NCBI RefSeq assembly: GCF_009811415.1
Contig: NZ_BLIG01000013.1
Location: 1 to 37,600, forward strand
Direction of reading: 5' to 3'
Source: Alteromonas sp. KUL106
Lineage (GTDB): Bacteria > Pseudomonadota > Gammaproteobacteria > Enterobacterales > Alteromonadaceae
Length of the DNA: 37,600 nucleotides
In this document: one piece after another, positions 24,623-33,687 of the stretch
How the letters are laid out: the number at the start of each line of letters is the position of its first letter
Position numbering within the stretch: the stretch's first letter is position 1
Position numbers and translations under genes: made by a program
Notes under the pieces: model-generated
Databases searched by the model: none
Told to the model about the DNA's origin: nothing
What the model saw: only the letters and a program-made list of their open reading frames with translations

Positions 24623-26614
24623 TCATTTATTGAGCGGAGCATCAGAGTTAAAGCGGAACTTTCCTTTCAATAAAGGACCTGTTAGCTCACAACTTTGTTC
24701 AAAGTCTACTGCCAAGTTTTGAATATTGCCACTCCCATCATAAGACATTTCAAGAATTTCAAACTTGCCAATACTCTGATTGCATCCTCTTCCCGAGCCA
24801 GTGAAGCTTAATCCAGGTAACGTTGGAGACTGGAAGGGATATCTTCTCGCTTCCTCATACACGCCAACATCAATAGACTCGTTAGCAGGTGCTGCTAGGT
24901 CTAAATTCCACCAATCGGTTCCGTCATAACTTACACCTATAAAATTAGGTGTCCCTACATCGTAAGATATCCAGAACACGCCATCTGTCTCTGTATACAC
25001 GCGGCTCTCGCCACCTCCAATATAATCGCCAGTAGGACTATCAAAACTCAAAAATGTACTCATTGGAGCCATATAGGTTAGCGATAGAGTTTCTGTCACA
25101 CTGTAACCCGAAGGCGCTGTTATAACTACTTCAACGGTAATGTCTTCAGTCGTCCCTTCTGGCACAGTGAACGTCGTTACAGCCTCTGTAGGAGAGTTAA
25201 ACTCTACGCCAATTTCACTTTTTTCTTTCCATTGAAAAGACAGAACCCCACCAGTGTTATTTACAGTATCAATTGCACTAAGCTGAGGAGTATCGTTGTA
25301 ACGAAATAGGTTCGACTGCTTACTGACAACAGGAATTATCTTGTTGCTTGTTTTGATGGTTGAAAATCGCGCGAATGCGGTTTGGCCATTTGTAGAAATT
25401 GCTTCGATATCACTTAATGTATATGTAGCATTTGCTTTGAGGGCTCTTATAGGGGTAACAATTACCATAGAGCCATTGATTTCGATATCGGCAGGTACTC
25501 TATCGTAAGGGAAATCAAAATTCTCAAAACTCGCCTCCCCGTATGAACCAGAAGCAGAATCTACTGGTCTAGAAAAGACCATTACAATGCTATCACTTAA
25601 ACCAAAGTTGTTCAGCGAAGCTTCCTTAATGAAAGCGGCAAACGAGAAATTGTCGGAACGAAAAGGCGTAATAAAATCTGGGGCTTGTGTTCCAACACCC
25701 ATAAGTGCCCCTTCAACAGCCTCTTCCCAACGCACTAAGAAAGACTCTTCTCCGTAAGCAACATTGTAATACATGGAGTTTTCAACAAAGTTAGCGGAAA
25801 CTTTCACTACATCAGCTGAAGAGGTGAATATGGAAACTTCCCCCTCATTTGGGTATTCGTTGAAAAAGCCTGAAAACGATTCTATTTGCGCGACCTGATA
25901 AGCCTCACCGATAGTCTCGTCATCAATAGTGCCATTCACATTGACTCGATACTTCGCAGTTAGATAATCATTTTGTTTCATAACCTCGAAATCATTAAAG
26001 GTTAATACTTTTTCGCCATTAAAGCTTAGTGCAACATCACCGAGAGTAATTATTGACAATTCACTGTTTGTTGGCGCTTCTGCATATTCAATGCGAACTT
26101 GACCATCCAAATTAATGGATCCGTCAATTTCTAAATCACTTAAATCAAGAGTTGCATCGAAACCTTCATTCTCAACATATGAGTTGATCGTGTAAACGAC
26201 GCTTCCGTCAACAAAGTCAGCTAAGCTTCCTATATAACACTCGCGATAAGTAATGGTTAATGTGTCACCACTTGATAGCTTACTGTCGCTGTCGGTATCA
26301 AAATGTGTTTTTTCAAAAAGTCCGCCATTGCTACAACTGACTTCGCCCGCTGTATCAAGCGTTTTGGGAAATGCTAAGTCATTTTGCGCCATAAAACCAA
26401 GCTGCAGAAAACTATCCAATGATGAAAGGCTGCTTAATGAGGCTTCAGTTTGATAGTCGGCCAAAATGATTTTGGGTGGGGGAGGTGTCGCTCCGCTACC
26501 ACTTCCATTGCCGGGGCTGTCATTTCCGCTGCCTCCGCCGCCACAAGCGGAAACGAAAAGGACTGAAGATAATGAAATGAGAGATACTTTCGATATGATA
26601 TTAAAGTTCGTCAA
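24623..26614 (-). CDS. Large outer-envelope lipoprotein with Ig-like segment and GRGCN-type C-terminal module
   Basis: A 663-residue putative lipoprotein. The start is a TTG at 26612-26614, fixed by AAGGAAG 7 bp upstream and by the signal peptide that follows; no Met occurs between it and the lipobox FVSAC (Cys24). A Gly/Ser/Pro-rich linker comes after the Cys. The middle is beta-rich, with a Big_5/SbsA-like stretch near residue 340 (SDSIVMVFSRPVD to LKANATYTLSDI). The last 140 residues (GDYIGGG, a W-x-LDLAAP core, Y-x-EARRYPFQ, GLSFTGSGRGCN, DFEQSCE, KGKFRFNS) resemble a module I have seen in many predicted exported proteobacterial proteins, with two conserved Cys. Function unknown; probably surface or periplasmic. 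Confidence 0.75.
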   Translation of the reverse strand: MTNFNIISKVSLISLSSVLFVSACGGGGSGNDSPGNGSGSGATPPPPKIILADYQTEASLSSLSSLDSFLQLGFMAQNDLAFPKTLDTAGEVSCSNGGLFEKTHFDTDSDSKLSSGDTLTITYRECYIGSLADFVDGSVVYTINSYVENEGFDATLDLSDLEIDGSINLDGQVRIEYAEAPTNSELSIITLGDVALSFNGEKVLTFNDFEVMKQNDYLTAKYRVNVNGTIDDETIGEAYQVAQIESFSGFFNEYPNEGEVSIFTSSADVVKVSANFVENSMYYNVAYGEESFLVRWEEAVEGALMGVGTQAPDFITPFRSDNFSFAAFIKEASLNNFGLSDSIVMVFSRPVDSASGSYGEASFENFDFPYDRVPADIEINGSMVIVTPIRALKANATYTLSDIEAISTNGQTAFARFSTIKTSNKIIPVVSKQSNLFRYNDTPQLSAIDTVNNTGGVLSFQWKEKSEIGVEFNSPTEAVTTFTVPEGTTEDITVEVVITAPSGYSVTETLSLTYMAPMSTFLSFDSPTGDYIGGGESRVYTETDGVFWISYDVGTPNFIGVSYDGTDWWNLDLAAPANESIDVGVYEEARRYPFQSPTLPGLSFTGSGRGCNQSIGKFEILEMSYDGSGNIQNLAVDFEQSCELTGPLLKGKFRFNSDAPLNK

Positions 26615-26743
26615 TGCAAGACTTCCTTATCTTTTAAATTAAAGTTTGAGATTCCAGTGGCGGGAGTATAAAGCGCGTTTTAGTTAAAGTTAACCATTTT
26701 TAGCTTTGGTCTACTTAGTATGCATATAGGTGCATCAAGCGTT

Positions 26744-27778
26744 TTAGCTAATATCAGGCTTGCCAGTGGGAATAGCCGATTCTTTTTCTGTTAAATGCGA
26801 TTTCCAGCGCTGCTGTGCAACGTGTGCTTTTACCAGTTCTAAGCATTCATTGACAACGTTAAGCACTTCTTTATCAAGCGCATCGGCAGTAGGGGTATAG
26901 TCGTGCATACCCACTGAAATGAAGTGATCGATACGCTCTGCATCTAAGTCGCTTAACAGGTTTACCAGCGAAGTAGTGACAATGTCGGTCACCGATTCTT
27001 CTAAGGTGTTTTCGATCGTTTTACCGATGACCGGTAGGTAGTGCAGGGAAGAGACTTGCGCATTACTTCTTACGGCTTTTCCTACGCTTTTCCTTACGTG
27101 TTCGCGAATTACTTCGCCGTGTTCTTCATTCTGAATAGATTGGCCTAAATGGTTGATCACCCCTGCCATCCACTGAGTAATTACCGGGCGACGGGGAGCA
27201 AGCACCTGTGCGTTGATATCGTCTAATAATGGCGAACCTGCCGAAATATCTTTCTGTGCATCGCTTAGTACTTTAACCACAATCCTATCACTGAGTTCTT
27301 CAACAAACACGTCGTAGTAAAAGGCGAAAAAGCGGAATACCGCAGTTTGGTTTAAATCGATAATTTCGAACTTGTGCAAGCGATGTAATAGGGAGAATAT
27401 TCGCAAAAAGCGAAACAGACGAGTCGGCCCAGTTGGGATCAAACCAATAATGTCGTACCAGTGTAAAAACGGGAAAAAATACCAGCGTAAGTGTTCTTTG
27501 CGGATAACAGCAACTACCCAGCGAAAGCAGAATTCGGTGAAAAATATAGCGATAAAGACTAAGTCGACCAACAAAAAGTTATTGTGAATAGGGTCGTACG
27601 CGCTAAGGAATGTGGGAAAGTAGGTACCTAGTAGGCCATACACAAAGTCTGTGGCGTACAGTGCATCAAAAATCAGCCATGCTAGGTTCACAAACAATAT
27701 CCCTAGCATGACTAAATCTAGAATTAACCAAGGCGTTTCGTGACTATTTCGCAAATTTTCTCGGTTAATTCTTAGCAT
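26744..27778 (-). CDS. Voltage-sensor-like ion-transporter family protein without an obvious pore
   Basis: The ATG at 27776-27778 has AAGGA 7 bp upstream and is preferred over ATGs at 27784 and 27832, whose ribosome-binding sites are too close. The 344-residue product has four predicted membrane segments in the first 150 residues. The last is followed by or includes TRLFRFLRIFSLLHRLHKF, with Arg at every third or fourth position as in S4 voltage-sensor helices. The preceding FFTEFCFRW carries an acidic residue like S2. There is no recognisable pore loop or selectivity filter. The rest (about 160-344) is soluble and mostly helical. It fits proteins loosely named ion transporter in marine gammaproteobacteria; the activity is unknown. 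The lipoprotein gene begins about 130 bp downstream on the same strand. Confidence 0.6.
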   Translation of the reverse strand: MLRINRENLRNSHETPWLILDLVMLGILFVNLAWLIFDALYATDFVYGLLGTYFPTFLSAYDPIHNNFLLVDLVFIAIFFTEFCFRWVVAVIRKEHLRWYFFPFLHWYDIIGLIPTGPTRLFRFLRIFSLLHRLHKFEIIDLNQTAVFRFFAFYYDVFVEELSDRIVVKVLSDAQKDISAGSPLLDDINAQVLAPRRPVITQWMAGVINHLGQSIQNEEHGEVIREHVRKSVGKAVRSNAQVSSLHYLPVIGKTIENTLEESVTDIVTTSLVNLLSDLDAERIDHFISVGMHDYTPTADALDKEVLNVVNECLELVKAHVAQQRWKSHLTEKESAIPTGKPDIS

Positions 27779-27852
27779 TTCCATATCCTTTTTGTGACGT
27801 AACGCGTAAATGCTGAAAAGCAGACCCGTCATCTCCCGCGCACTTTATATCA

Positions 27853-28227
27853 CTAACTTGACGCGTTTAGCCGTGTTACATCCACATAAAGTTTAAGTTT
27901 TTGACCGGGTTGAAGGTATCGCTTGGTATTTAGCGAGTTCCACTTACCGATATCGCTGACCTTTACATTAAACTTGCTTGCAATAAGCGACAGTGAGTCA
28001 CCATTTCTTACCGTGTAAGTCAGCTTTTTGGTAACACCGCTAGTTACGCCGCTTTCTTGCCAAACGACGAGTGTTTTACCCGGGTGTAGCATATCGCCCG
28101 GTGCCATACCGTTCCATTTCGCAAGCTGCTTAGTGCTTATTTTGTATTTACGGGCAATATCCCAAAGCGTATCACCTGATTTAACAATATGGCTTATTTT
28201 CTGTTGCGATGTGTTGCTGTTTTGCAA
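27853..28227 (-). pseudogene. mltD: Displaced C-terminal LysM domains of mltD (frame lost by tandem duplication)
   Basis: This stretch encodes two LysM domains, ISHIVKSGDTLWDIARKYKI to KTLVVW and LTYTVRNGDSLSLIASKFNV to KLKLYV, then RLNASS and stop. It has no start of its own except a TTG created at the duplication. It is in the frame that mltD would use if one 59-bp copy were removed: 29576 to 27853 minus 59 bases is exactly 555 codons. It is therefore the cut-off tail of mltD rather than a separate gene. Reinitiation at the TTG near 28227 is possible but unlikely. Confidence 0.85.
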
Positions 28228-28288
28228 ACATCACCTGATTTAACAATATGGCTTATTTTCTGTTGCGATGTGTTGCTGTTTTGCAAAC
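28171..28288. repeat. Exact 59-bp tandem duplication inside mltD
   Basis: Bases 28171-28229 and 28230-28288 are identical over all 59 positions and directly adjacent. The unit length is not a multiple of three, so the second copy shifts the frame by two. Complete identity suggests a very recent event or an assembly error. Confidence 0.97.
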
Positions 28289-29576
28289 TTGCTAAACGTT
28301 GTTCCTGCGACAAAGTATAGCTGTCGAGCTCTTGAAGCGCGACGGGAACCATAATGGCCTGACCTACACGTATCATAGAACTGTCCAGTTCGTTAATTCT
28401 TTTTAGCACTTTCACTGTCGTATGATATTGCTTAGCAATTTTGCTTAAGCTGTCGCCAGGTTTTACTGAATGACGTACCCAGTTCAGACGTTCTTTTTGA
28501 TCTATGTTCGCGAGTGCTTGAGAAAACGCCGCTGCCTTTTTGATTGGAAGAACTAACCTATGAGGGCCATCAGGCGATGTTGCCCAACGGTTGAACCCCG
28601 GGTTTAATCCATGAAGTTCCTTTAACGACATACCCGCCAGTTCCGCGGCAAAAGCCAAATCGACCTGTGAGCCAATATCAACCACCTCGATAACCGCCAC
28701 ATTCTCAATTTCTGGCCATGAATACGCGTACTCATCTTTATTTTTAAGAATATCTGCTAATGCCAAAAGTTTAGGCACGTAAGCGCGTGTCTCTCTCGGT
28801 AAGTCTAAATTCCAGAAATCAGTGGGTTTACCTGCACGTTTATTTGCGTTGATTGCTCTTTGAACTCGACCCTCGCCACTGTTATACGCAGCCAGCGCGT
28901 GTAGCCAGTCTCCCTCGAACATTTCATTTAAATAGGTGAGGTAATCAAGCGCACCTTGCGTTGAGGCAACCACATCACGGCGACCGTCATACCACCAGTT
29001 TTGCGGCATACCAAACCGTTTGCCCGTACCAGGTATAAACTGCCACATTCCCGCAGCGCGACCGTGAGAATACGCAAAGGGGTCGAATGCACTTTCTACG
29101 ATAGGTAAAAGCACGAGCTCCATTGGCATGTCGCGCTTTTCAATTTCTTCAACGATGTAATAAAGAAAGGGCTTTGCGCGTTTAACAACACGCGCCATAT
29201 ACTCAGGATGCTTCAAGTACCATTTTCGTTGGGAATTGACTCGGCTATCATCTGGTATGGGAAGCGCGAAGCTTGCGCTGGCTCGTGCCCACACATCAGT
29301 CACTACCGCCTGCGTATTTACGTCAGGTGAATCGGTAATTTCTGCTCCTTCTTCGAGCACTTCGTCGTTGGGATGAACGACATCGATTACGCCTTCTCTT
29401 GCAAGCTCGCAATCAGAAATAGCTTCTTCGGTTTCGTGAATTTCACTACAGGCTTCTAATGACACATTCTCGTTAGTGTTAATTTGCGCACTGTCGTCAT
29501 TATTATCGGTTAACTGACAACCCGTTAACCCTATCGCCAATATCAGCGGCGATAGTGGGAAAAACTTCAACTGCAT
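28194..29576 (-). CDS. mltD: Membrane-bound lytic murein transglycosylase D, truncated by frameshift
   Basis: MltD cleaves peptidoglycan glycan strands between MurNAc and GlcNAc, forming 1,6-anhydro ends. The ATG at 29574-29576 starts a lipoprotein signal (MQLKFFPLSPLILAIGLTGC, Cys20), so it is probably anchored in the outer membrane. The SLT domain holds LVLLPIVESAFDPFAYSHGRAAGMWQFIPGTGKRFG with catalytic Glu161, and ALAAYNSGEGRV. One complete LysM domain follows (HSVKPGDSLSKIAKQYHTT). The frame then crosses the 59-bp duplication and ends with 11 wrong residues after IVKSGD at a stop at 28194, giving 460 residues instead of the 554 expected. Catalysis may survive, but two LysM domains are lost. 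gloB upstream is the usual neighbour. Confidence 0.92.
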   Translation of the reverse strand: MQLKFFPLSPLILAIGLTGCQLTDNNDDSAQINTNENVSLEACSEIHETEEAISDCELAREGVIDVVHPNDEVLEEGAEITDSPDVNTQAVVTDVWARASASFALPIPDDSRVNSQRKWYLKHPEYMARVVKRAKPFLYYIVEEIEKRDMPMELVLLPIVESAFDPFAYSHGRAAGMWQFIPGTGKRFGMPQNWWYDGRRDVVASTQGALDYLTYLNEMFEGDWLHALAAYNSGEGRVQRAINANKRAGKPTDFWNLDLPRETRAYVPKLLALADILKNKDEYAYSWPEIENVAVIEVVDIGSQVDLAFAAELAGMSLKELHGLNPGFNRWATSPDGPHRLVLPIKKAAAFSQALANIDQKERLNWVRHSVKPGDSLSKIAKQYHTTVKVLKRINELDSSMIRVGQAIMVPVALQELDSYTLSQEQRLASLQNSNTSQQKISHIVKSGDVCKTATHRNRK

Positions 29577-29640
29577 ATATGAAGAAACCTCTTGGAGCAC
29601 TGCAAACCGACAATGTTACGATAATCGGTTTAATAATGCA

Positions 29641-30432
29641 TCAAAACTCATCTTTCCAGCGGCGAACTGCAGCAAAAACTGCTACATCGTCAACCAGGTT
29701 ATTTTCGCAATAGGCTTCGGCAGCGGTTTTCACAGAAAGTTCATGTGCCCTTAGAAACGGATTGATATTTTTTTGTTCTTTGAGAGTGCTCGGTAGCGTA
29801 GGCATGTTTTTTTCACGCATTGACGTTACCCAGTCTGAATATTCGTTCAGCGCCTTATTGTTGGGTTCAACCGATAAGGCAAACTTCACATTTGCTTGGG
29901 TGTACTCATGGGTACAGTACACTTTTGTGGTATCGGGTAAACGCTTGAGTTTATTGAGTGAGTGATGCATTTGTTCTGGAGAGCCTTCAAATAGTCTTCC
30001 ACAACCAGCAGAAAACAAGGTATCGCCGCAAAACAAAGTGCCATGCCCAAAGAAAGCAATATGGTCTAGCGTGTGTCCGGGCACTTCCATGACCTGCAAG
30101 GACAAATTCAAAACGGGAAGCGATACCGTATCACCTTGCGACACCGATTTGGTAATGCCGCGAATGTGGTTCCCACGAGGCCCAATAACGGGAAGATCGG
30201 GGACTGCGGACACCAGTTTTGCAATGCCACCTGTGTGATCTCGGTGATGATGCGTGATAAGCACTGCACTTAGTGTTAAGCCTTTTGCTTTAAGAAAAGC
30301 TAGCACAGGCTCGGCATCTCCCGGGTCGACAACAATCGCATTATCATCATCGTAAAGACACCAAATATAATTATCAGTGAATGCGGGGATAGGGTGAATG
30401 CTCACGTTTGAAGGAAGTGTTTCTGCCGTCAT
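29641..30432 (-). CDS. gloB: Hydroxyacylglutathione hydrolase (glyoxalase II)
   Basis: GloB hydrolyses S-lactoylglutathione to lactate and glutathione, the second step of methylglyoxal detoxification. The 263-residue protein has the metallo-beta-lactamase motif THHHRDHTGG (ligands His61, His63, Asp65, His66), EVPGHTLDHI, FCGDTLFSAGCGRLFEG and YCTHEYT, covering both metal sites, and a C-terminal substrate-binding region. AGGGAC precedes the ATG at 30430-30432. It is divergent from the YafS-like methyltransferase and upstream of mltD on the same strand, the same group as in E. coli (mltD, gloB, yafS). Confidence 0.95.
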   Translation of the reverse strand: MTAETLPSNVSIHPIPAFTDNYIWCLYDDDNAIVVDPGDAEPVLAFLKAKGLTLSAVLITHHHRDHTGGIAKLVSAVPDLPVIGPRGNHIRGITKSVSQGDTVSLPVLNLSLQVMEVPGHTLDHIAFFGHGTLFCGDTLFSAGCGRLFEGSPEQMHHSLNKLKRLPDTTKVYCTHEYTQANVKFALSVEPNNKALNEYSDWVTSMREKNMPTLPSTLKEQKNINPFLRAHELSVKTAAEAYCENNLVDDVAVFAAVRRWKDEF

Positions 30433-30516
30433 ATTTGTCCCTGCTTGTGTAGGTAGAATAATGCGTTACTATAGGGGCTTGTGGACAGCAGAGCAACCAA
30501 AGAGCGCGCAGTGATA

Positions 30517-31377
30517 ATGAAATCGGCGTTTAGAGCCAAACCACCTCGCTACCCCACAAACTGGGGAGACTTTCCTGCGGGTGAGCACATTCGCACTGCG
30601 GTTAACACAGTGTGTAGTGATTACGCAGAACGCATTTTCGGGTATCACTTCGCCAAATTAGGCACACTCAGCGCAGAAATTAATCTGGATAGTAGCCCTA
30701 TACGGCATCATATCAATCATGTTCCGTTTGATAGCCAATTAAGCGGGCAGTGTGAGCAGGAAAGTCAGAACAAAGCGCTAGGGCAGAATGACGCGTCGAG
30801 CCACGCATTTAAAGATGACCAATATGGTAACGTTAAAAAGAACAGAGGTAACACTGTTGTTGGGTTGTCGCATCGGTTGCCTTTTTCGGAAAACAGCATT
30901 GATGGTTTTTTGCTCGCAAATGAACTTGACTTTGCGCAGGACCCTCACGAAATTTTAAGAGAAGTAGATCGCGTCATAACACAAAACGGCTACGTTATTA
31001 TTAGTGGGTTCAACCCTTTAAGCTTGGCGGGCATTGCCAAGTACTTGCCGGTAAAACGCGGCAATATTCTTCATGATGCACGCTTTTTTACATCATACCG
31101 CATTAAAGACTGGCTTCAGCTACTCGGCTTTGAAATAGTGGAACAGCGGCAAGTGCTGTTTTCTACGCTTTTCTTTCAGCAACGATGGAAGGGGGCAGTG
31201 AAGCTTCAAAACTATCTCGCGTCTTACTTGCCTTGGTGTAGTGCTGTTTATGTCATTTTAGCGAAGAAGCGGGTGATTCCCATGACTGCTATCAAGCCCA
31301 AGCGCAACGTCAAACCTAGTTTCTCAGCGGTTGGTGCTAGTGTAAGAGCCACCACGTTTAATCGCTCTCGCCGTTAG
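30517..31377 (+). CDS. YafS-like predicted SAM-dependent methyltransferase
   Basis: A 286-residue protein related to E. coli YafS, which lies in the same place next to gloB. The ATG at 30517 (MKSAFRAKPPRYPTNWGDFPAG) fits the conserved N-terminus of the family; a GTG at 30481 would add 12 residues. The C-terminal half has class I methyltransferase-like segments: LPFSENSIDGFLLANELDFAQDPHEILREVDRVI, NGYVIISGFNPLSLAGIAKYLP and DWLQLLGFEIVEQRQ. The glycine-rich motif I expected for SAM binding is not visible; instead a hydrophilic Gln/Asn-rich stretch of about 45 residues follows the YHFAKLGTLSAEI segment. The substrate is unknown. In enterobacteria rnhA is near; here the next gene is metG, convergent. 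Confidence 0.75.
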   Translation: MKSAFRAKPPRYPTNWGDFPAGEHIRTAVNTVCSDYAERIFGYHFAKLGTLSAEINLDSSPIRHHINHVPFDSQLSGQCEQESQNKALGQNDASSHAFKDDQYGNVKKNRGNTVVGLSHRLPFSENSIDGFLLANELDFAQDPHEILREVDRVITQNGYVIISGFNPLSLAGIAKYLPVKRGNILHDARFFTSYRIKDWLQLLGFEIVEQRQVLFSTLFFQQRWKGAVKLQNYLASYLPWCSAVYVILAKKRVIPMTAIKPKRNVKPSFSAVGASVRATTFNRSRR

Positions 31378-31457
31378 TTTCGCTCGCTTTGTTGTCGCTA
31401 CGTGCAAAGTGACTAGCCGAGCTCCCATGCCCACGGTAACGCTACTACTAAGGTAAC

Positions 31458-31494
31458 AAAAAAGCCACGAAGGTTTTAATTCAACGTGGCTTTT
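31458..31494. terminator. Bidirectional terminator between the YafS-like gene and metG
   Basis: AAAAGCCACG (31460-31469) pairs with CGTGGCTTTT (31485-31494), with A/T runs on both sides. It serves the convergent methyltransferase gene (plus) and metG (minus). Confidence 0.85.
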
Positions 31495-31551
31495 GGTGTA
31501 GAGACCGTCTTTGATTCGGTTTCTTGACGCAACTGCGTTACTTCAATAGGC

Positions 31552-33579
31552 TTACTTAACGCGCATACCAGGCTTTGCGCCTTCGTGAGGTTCAAGGATA
31601 TAAAGCTCGTCGCCGCCAGGGCCTGCGGCCAATACCATGCCTTCACTCATACCGAAGCGCATTTTACGCGGGGCTAAGTTAGCCACCATTACAGTGTGCT
31701 TGCCGATAAGGGCTTCTGGCGAGTAGGCTGATTTAATGCCTGCAAATACCTGTCTGGTTTCGCCGCCTAAGTCGAGCTCTAAACGTAAAAGTTTGTCGGC
31801 TTTCTCCACGTGCTCTGCTTTCGCAATGCGGGCAATACGTAAATCTACCTTCGCAAACTCATCAAACGAGATGGTATCGCTGATAGGATCTTTCGCAAGC
31901 GGGCTGTCTGGGTCGACAGCCGGTGCGGCTGGCGCTAGGCTTTCTTTTGAATCTTCAACCATGGCGTCAATCTTCTCCATTTCTACACGCTGCATCATTG
32001 GCTTGAACTTGTTGATGGCATGGCCTTTCAATAGGGTTTGCAGTGAATTCCAGTCGAACGTGTCGTTTAAGAACTCTTCAGCTTTTTCCGCAAGCACAGG
32101 CAGTACGGGCTTTAAGTAAATCACTAAAAGACGGAACATATTGATACCTAGCGAGCATACGTCGTGCGTGAACTGCTGCTTAGTTTCGTCTTTAATGGTT
32201 ACCCAAGGCGCGTTGTTGTCAATAAACTGGTTCGCTTTGTCAGCAAGGGCCATGATTTCGCGCACAGCTTGGTGGTATTTGCGTTTCTCGAAAAGTGCAG
32301 CGATGCTTTCAGACGCGTTTTGGAACTCAGCAATCAACTCTGGCTCAATGACGTTGTCAGACAATTTGCCGTCGAAACGCTTAGTGATAAAGCTTGCGCA
32401 GCGGCTTGCGATGTTAACCACTTTACCCACAAGGTCTGAATTCACTTTTTGAGCAAAGTCAGTAAAGTTAAGGTCGATGTCGGTAACGCCGTCACCTAGC
32501 TTAGACGCAAAATAGTAACGTAGATATTCCGGGTTCAAGTGATCAAGGTAAGTACGGCCTTTTATGAAAGTACCGCGCGACTTTGACATTTTCGCACCGT
32601 TTACCGTTACAAAACCGTGGATGTTTACGCCAGTAGGCTTACGGTAGCCTGCGCCTTCAAGCATGGCGGGCCAGAATAGGCAATGGAAGTAGGTTATGTC
32701 TTTACCAATGAAGTGGTAAAGCTCGGCCTCTGAATCTGCCTTCCAGAAATCATCAAACTCTAGGCTGTTCTGATCGCAGAAGTTTTTGAAACTCGCCATA
32801 TAGCCAACGGGTGCATCTACCCACACATAAAAGAACTTGTTTGGGGCACCTGGAATTTCAAACCCGAAATAAGGCGCGTCGCGACTGATGTCCCACTGCT
32901 GAAGGCCTTCAGTGAACCACTCTTGTAGCTTGTTGGCCATCTCTTCTTGAAGGGCACCGGAGCGGATCCACTCTTTCAGCATGCCTTCAAATTTAGGCAG
33001 GTCAAAAAAGAAGTGCTCAGATTCACGTAACACCGGTGTGGCACCCGATACAACGCTGCGCGGGTTTTTCACTTCAGTAGGGCTATACGTTGCGCCGCAC
33101 ACGTCACAGCTATCGCCGTTTTGGTCTTCTGCGCCACAGCTTGGGCACGTACCCTTAACGAAACGGTCCGGCAAGAACATTTCTTTTTCAGGGTCGAACA
33201 GTTGGTTAATAGTACGCTTACTGATGTAACCTGCGTTATCTAAACGGGTGTAAATTTCTTCACACAATGCCTTGTTTTCTGGCGAATGGGTTACATAGTA
33301 ATTGTCGTAATTAACGTGGAAATCAACAAGGTCTTGATGATGCTCTGCACGGGTTCTAGCCACCATTTCTTCTGGTGTTATGCCAAGCTCTTGGGCTTTA
33401 AGCATAACCGGCGTACCGTGTGCATCGTCTGCGCAAACACTGTAACATTCGTTTCCGCGAAGGCGTTGAAAACGAGTCCAGATGTCGGTTTGAATGTGTT
33501 CTAGCAAATGACCTAAATGAATAGAGCCATTTGCGTATGGCAACGCACTGGTTACCAGAATTCGGCGTTTTTCTGACAT
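31552..33579 (-). CDS. metG: Methionyl-tRNA synthetase
   Basis: Charges both initiator and elongator tRNA-Met. The ATG at 33577-33579 gives 675 residues starting [24 protein letters not shown]. It places the HIGH-type motif HLGH at 21-24 and the zinc cysteines at 145, 148, 158 and 161, the same numbers as in E. coli, so the longer frame from 33660 is rejected. KMSKS is at about 330-334. The C-terminal 100 residues form the Trbp111/EMAP-like tRNA-binding and dimerisation domain ([18 protein letters not shown] to [13 protein letters not shown]). The ribosome-binding site is weak. Divergent from mrp, a conserved arrangement. Confidence 0.97.
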   Translation of the reverse strand: MSEKRRILVTSALPYANGSIHLGHLLEHIQTDIWTRFQRLRGNECYSVCADDAHGTPVMLKAQELGITPEEMVARTRAEHHQDLVDFHVNYDNYYVTHSPENKALCEEIYTRLDNAGYISKRTINQLFDPEKEMFLPDRFVKGTCPSCGAEDQNGDSCDVCGATYSPTEVKNPRSVVSGATPVLRESEHFFFDLPKFEGMLKEWIRSGALQEEMANKLQEWFTEGLQQWDISRDAPYFGFEIPGAPNKFFYVWVDAPVGYMASFKNFCDQNSLEFDDFWKADSEAELYHFIGKDITYFHCLFWPAMLEGAGYRKPTGVNIHGFVTVNGAKMSKSRGTFIKGRTYLDHLNPEYLRYYFASKLGDGVTDIDLNFTDFAQKVNSDLVGKVVNIASRCASFITKRFDGKLSDNVIEPELIAEFQNASESIAALFEKRKYHQAVREIMALADKANQFIDNNAPWVTIKDETKQQFTHDVCSLGINMFRLLVIYLKPVLPVLAEKAEEFLNDTFDWNSLQTLLKGHAINKFKPMMQRVEMEKIDAMVEDSKESLAPAAPAVDPDSPLAKDPISDTISFDEFAKVDLRIARIAKAEHVEKADKLLRLELDLGGETRQVFAGIKSAYSPEALIGKHTVMVANLAPRKMRFGMSEGMVLAAGPGGDELYILEPHEGAKPGMRVK

Positions 33580-33687
33580 AATGACGTTATTGATTCTTTG
33601 CGTTTCAAAATGGGTGCAAATACTAGCGGAAAACCGCGTTTTTTGCATTACGTAATTCACACAATTCTACTACTAGTAAGGCATTTT

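Noticed and set aside
24429..24722. A 97-codon plus-strand frame between cysS and the lipoprotein gene
   Set aside because: It spans two hairpin terminators and the antisense end of the lipoprotein gene, and shows no recognisable domain.
27853..28227. An independent LysM-protein gene
   Set aside because: It lacks a credible start, repeats the MltD residues QNSNTSQQKISHIVKSGD exactly, and falls into the mltD frame once one duplicated copy is removed.
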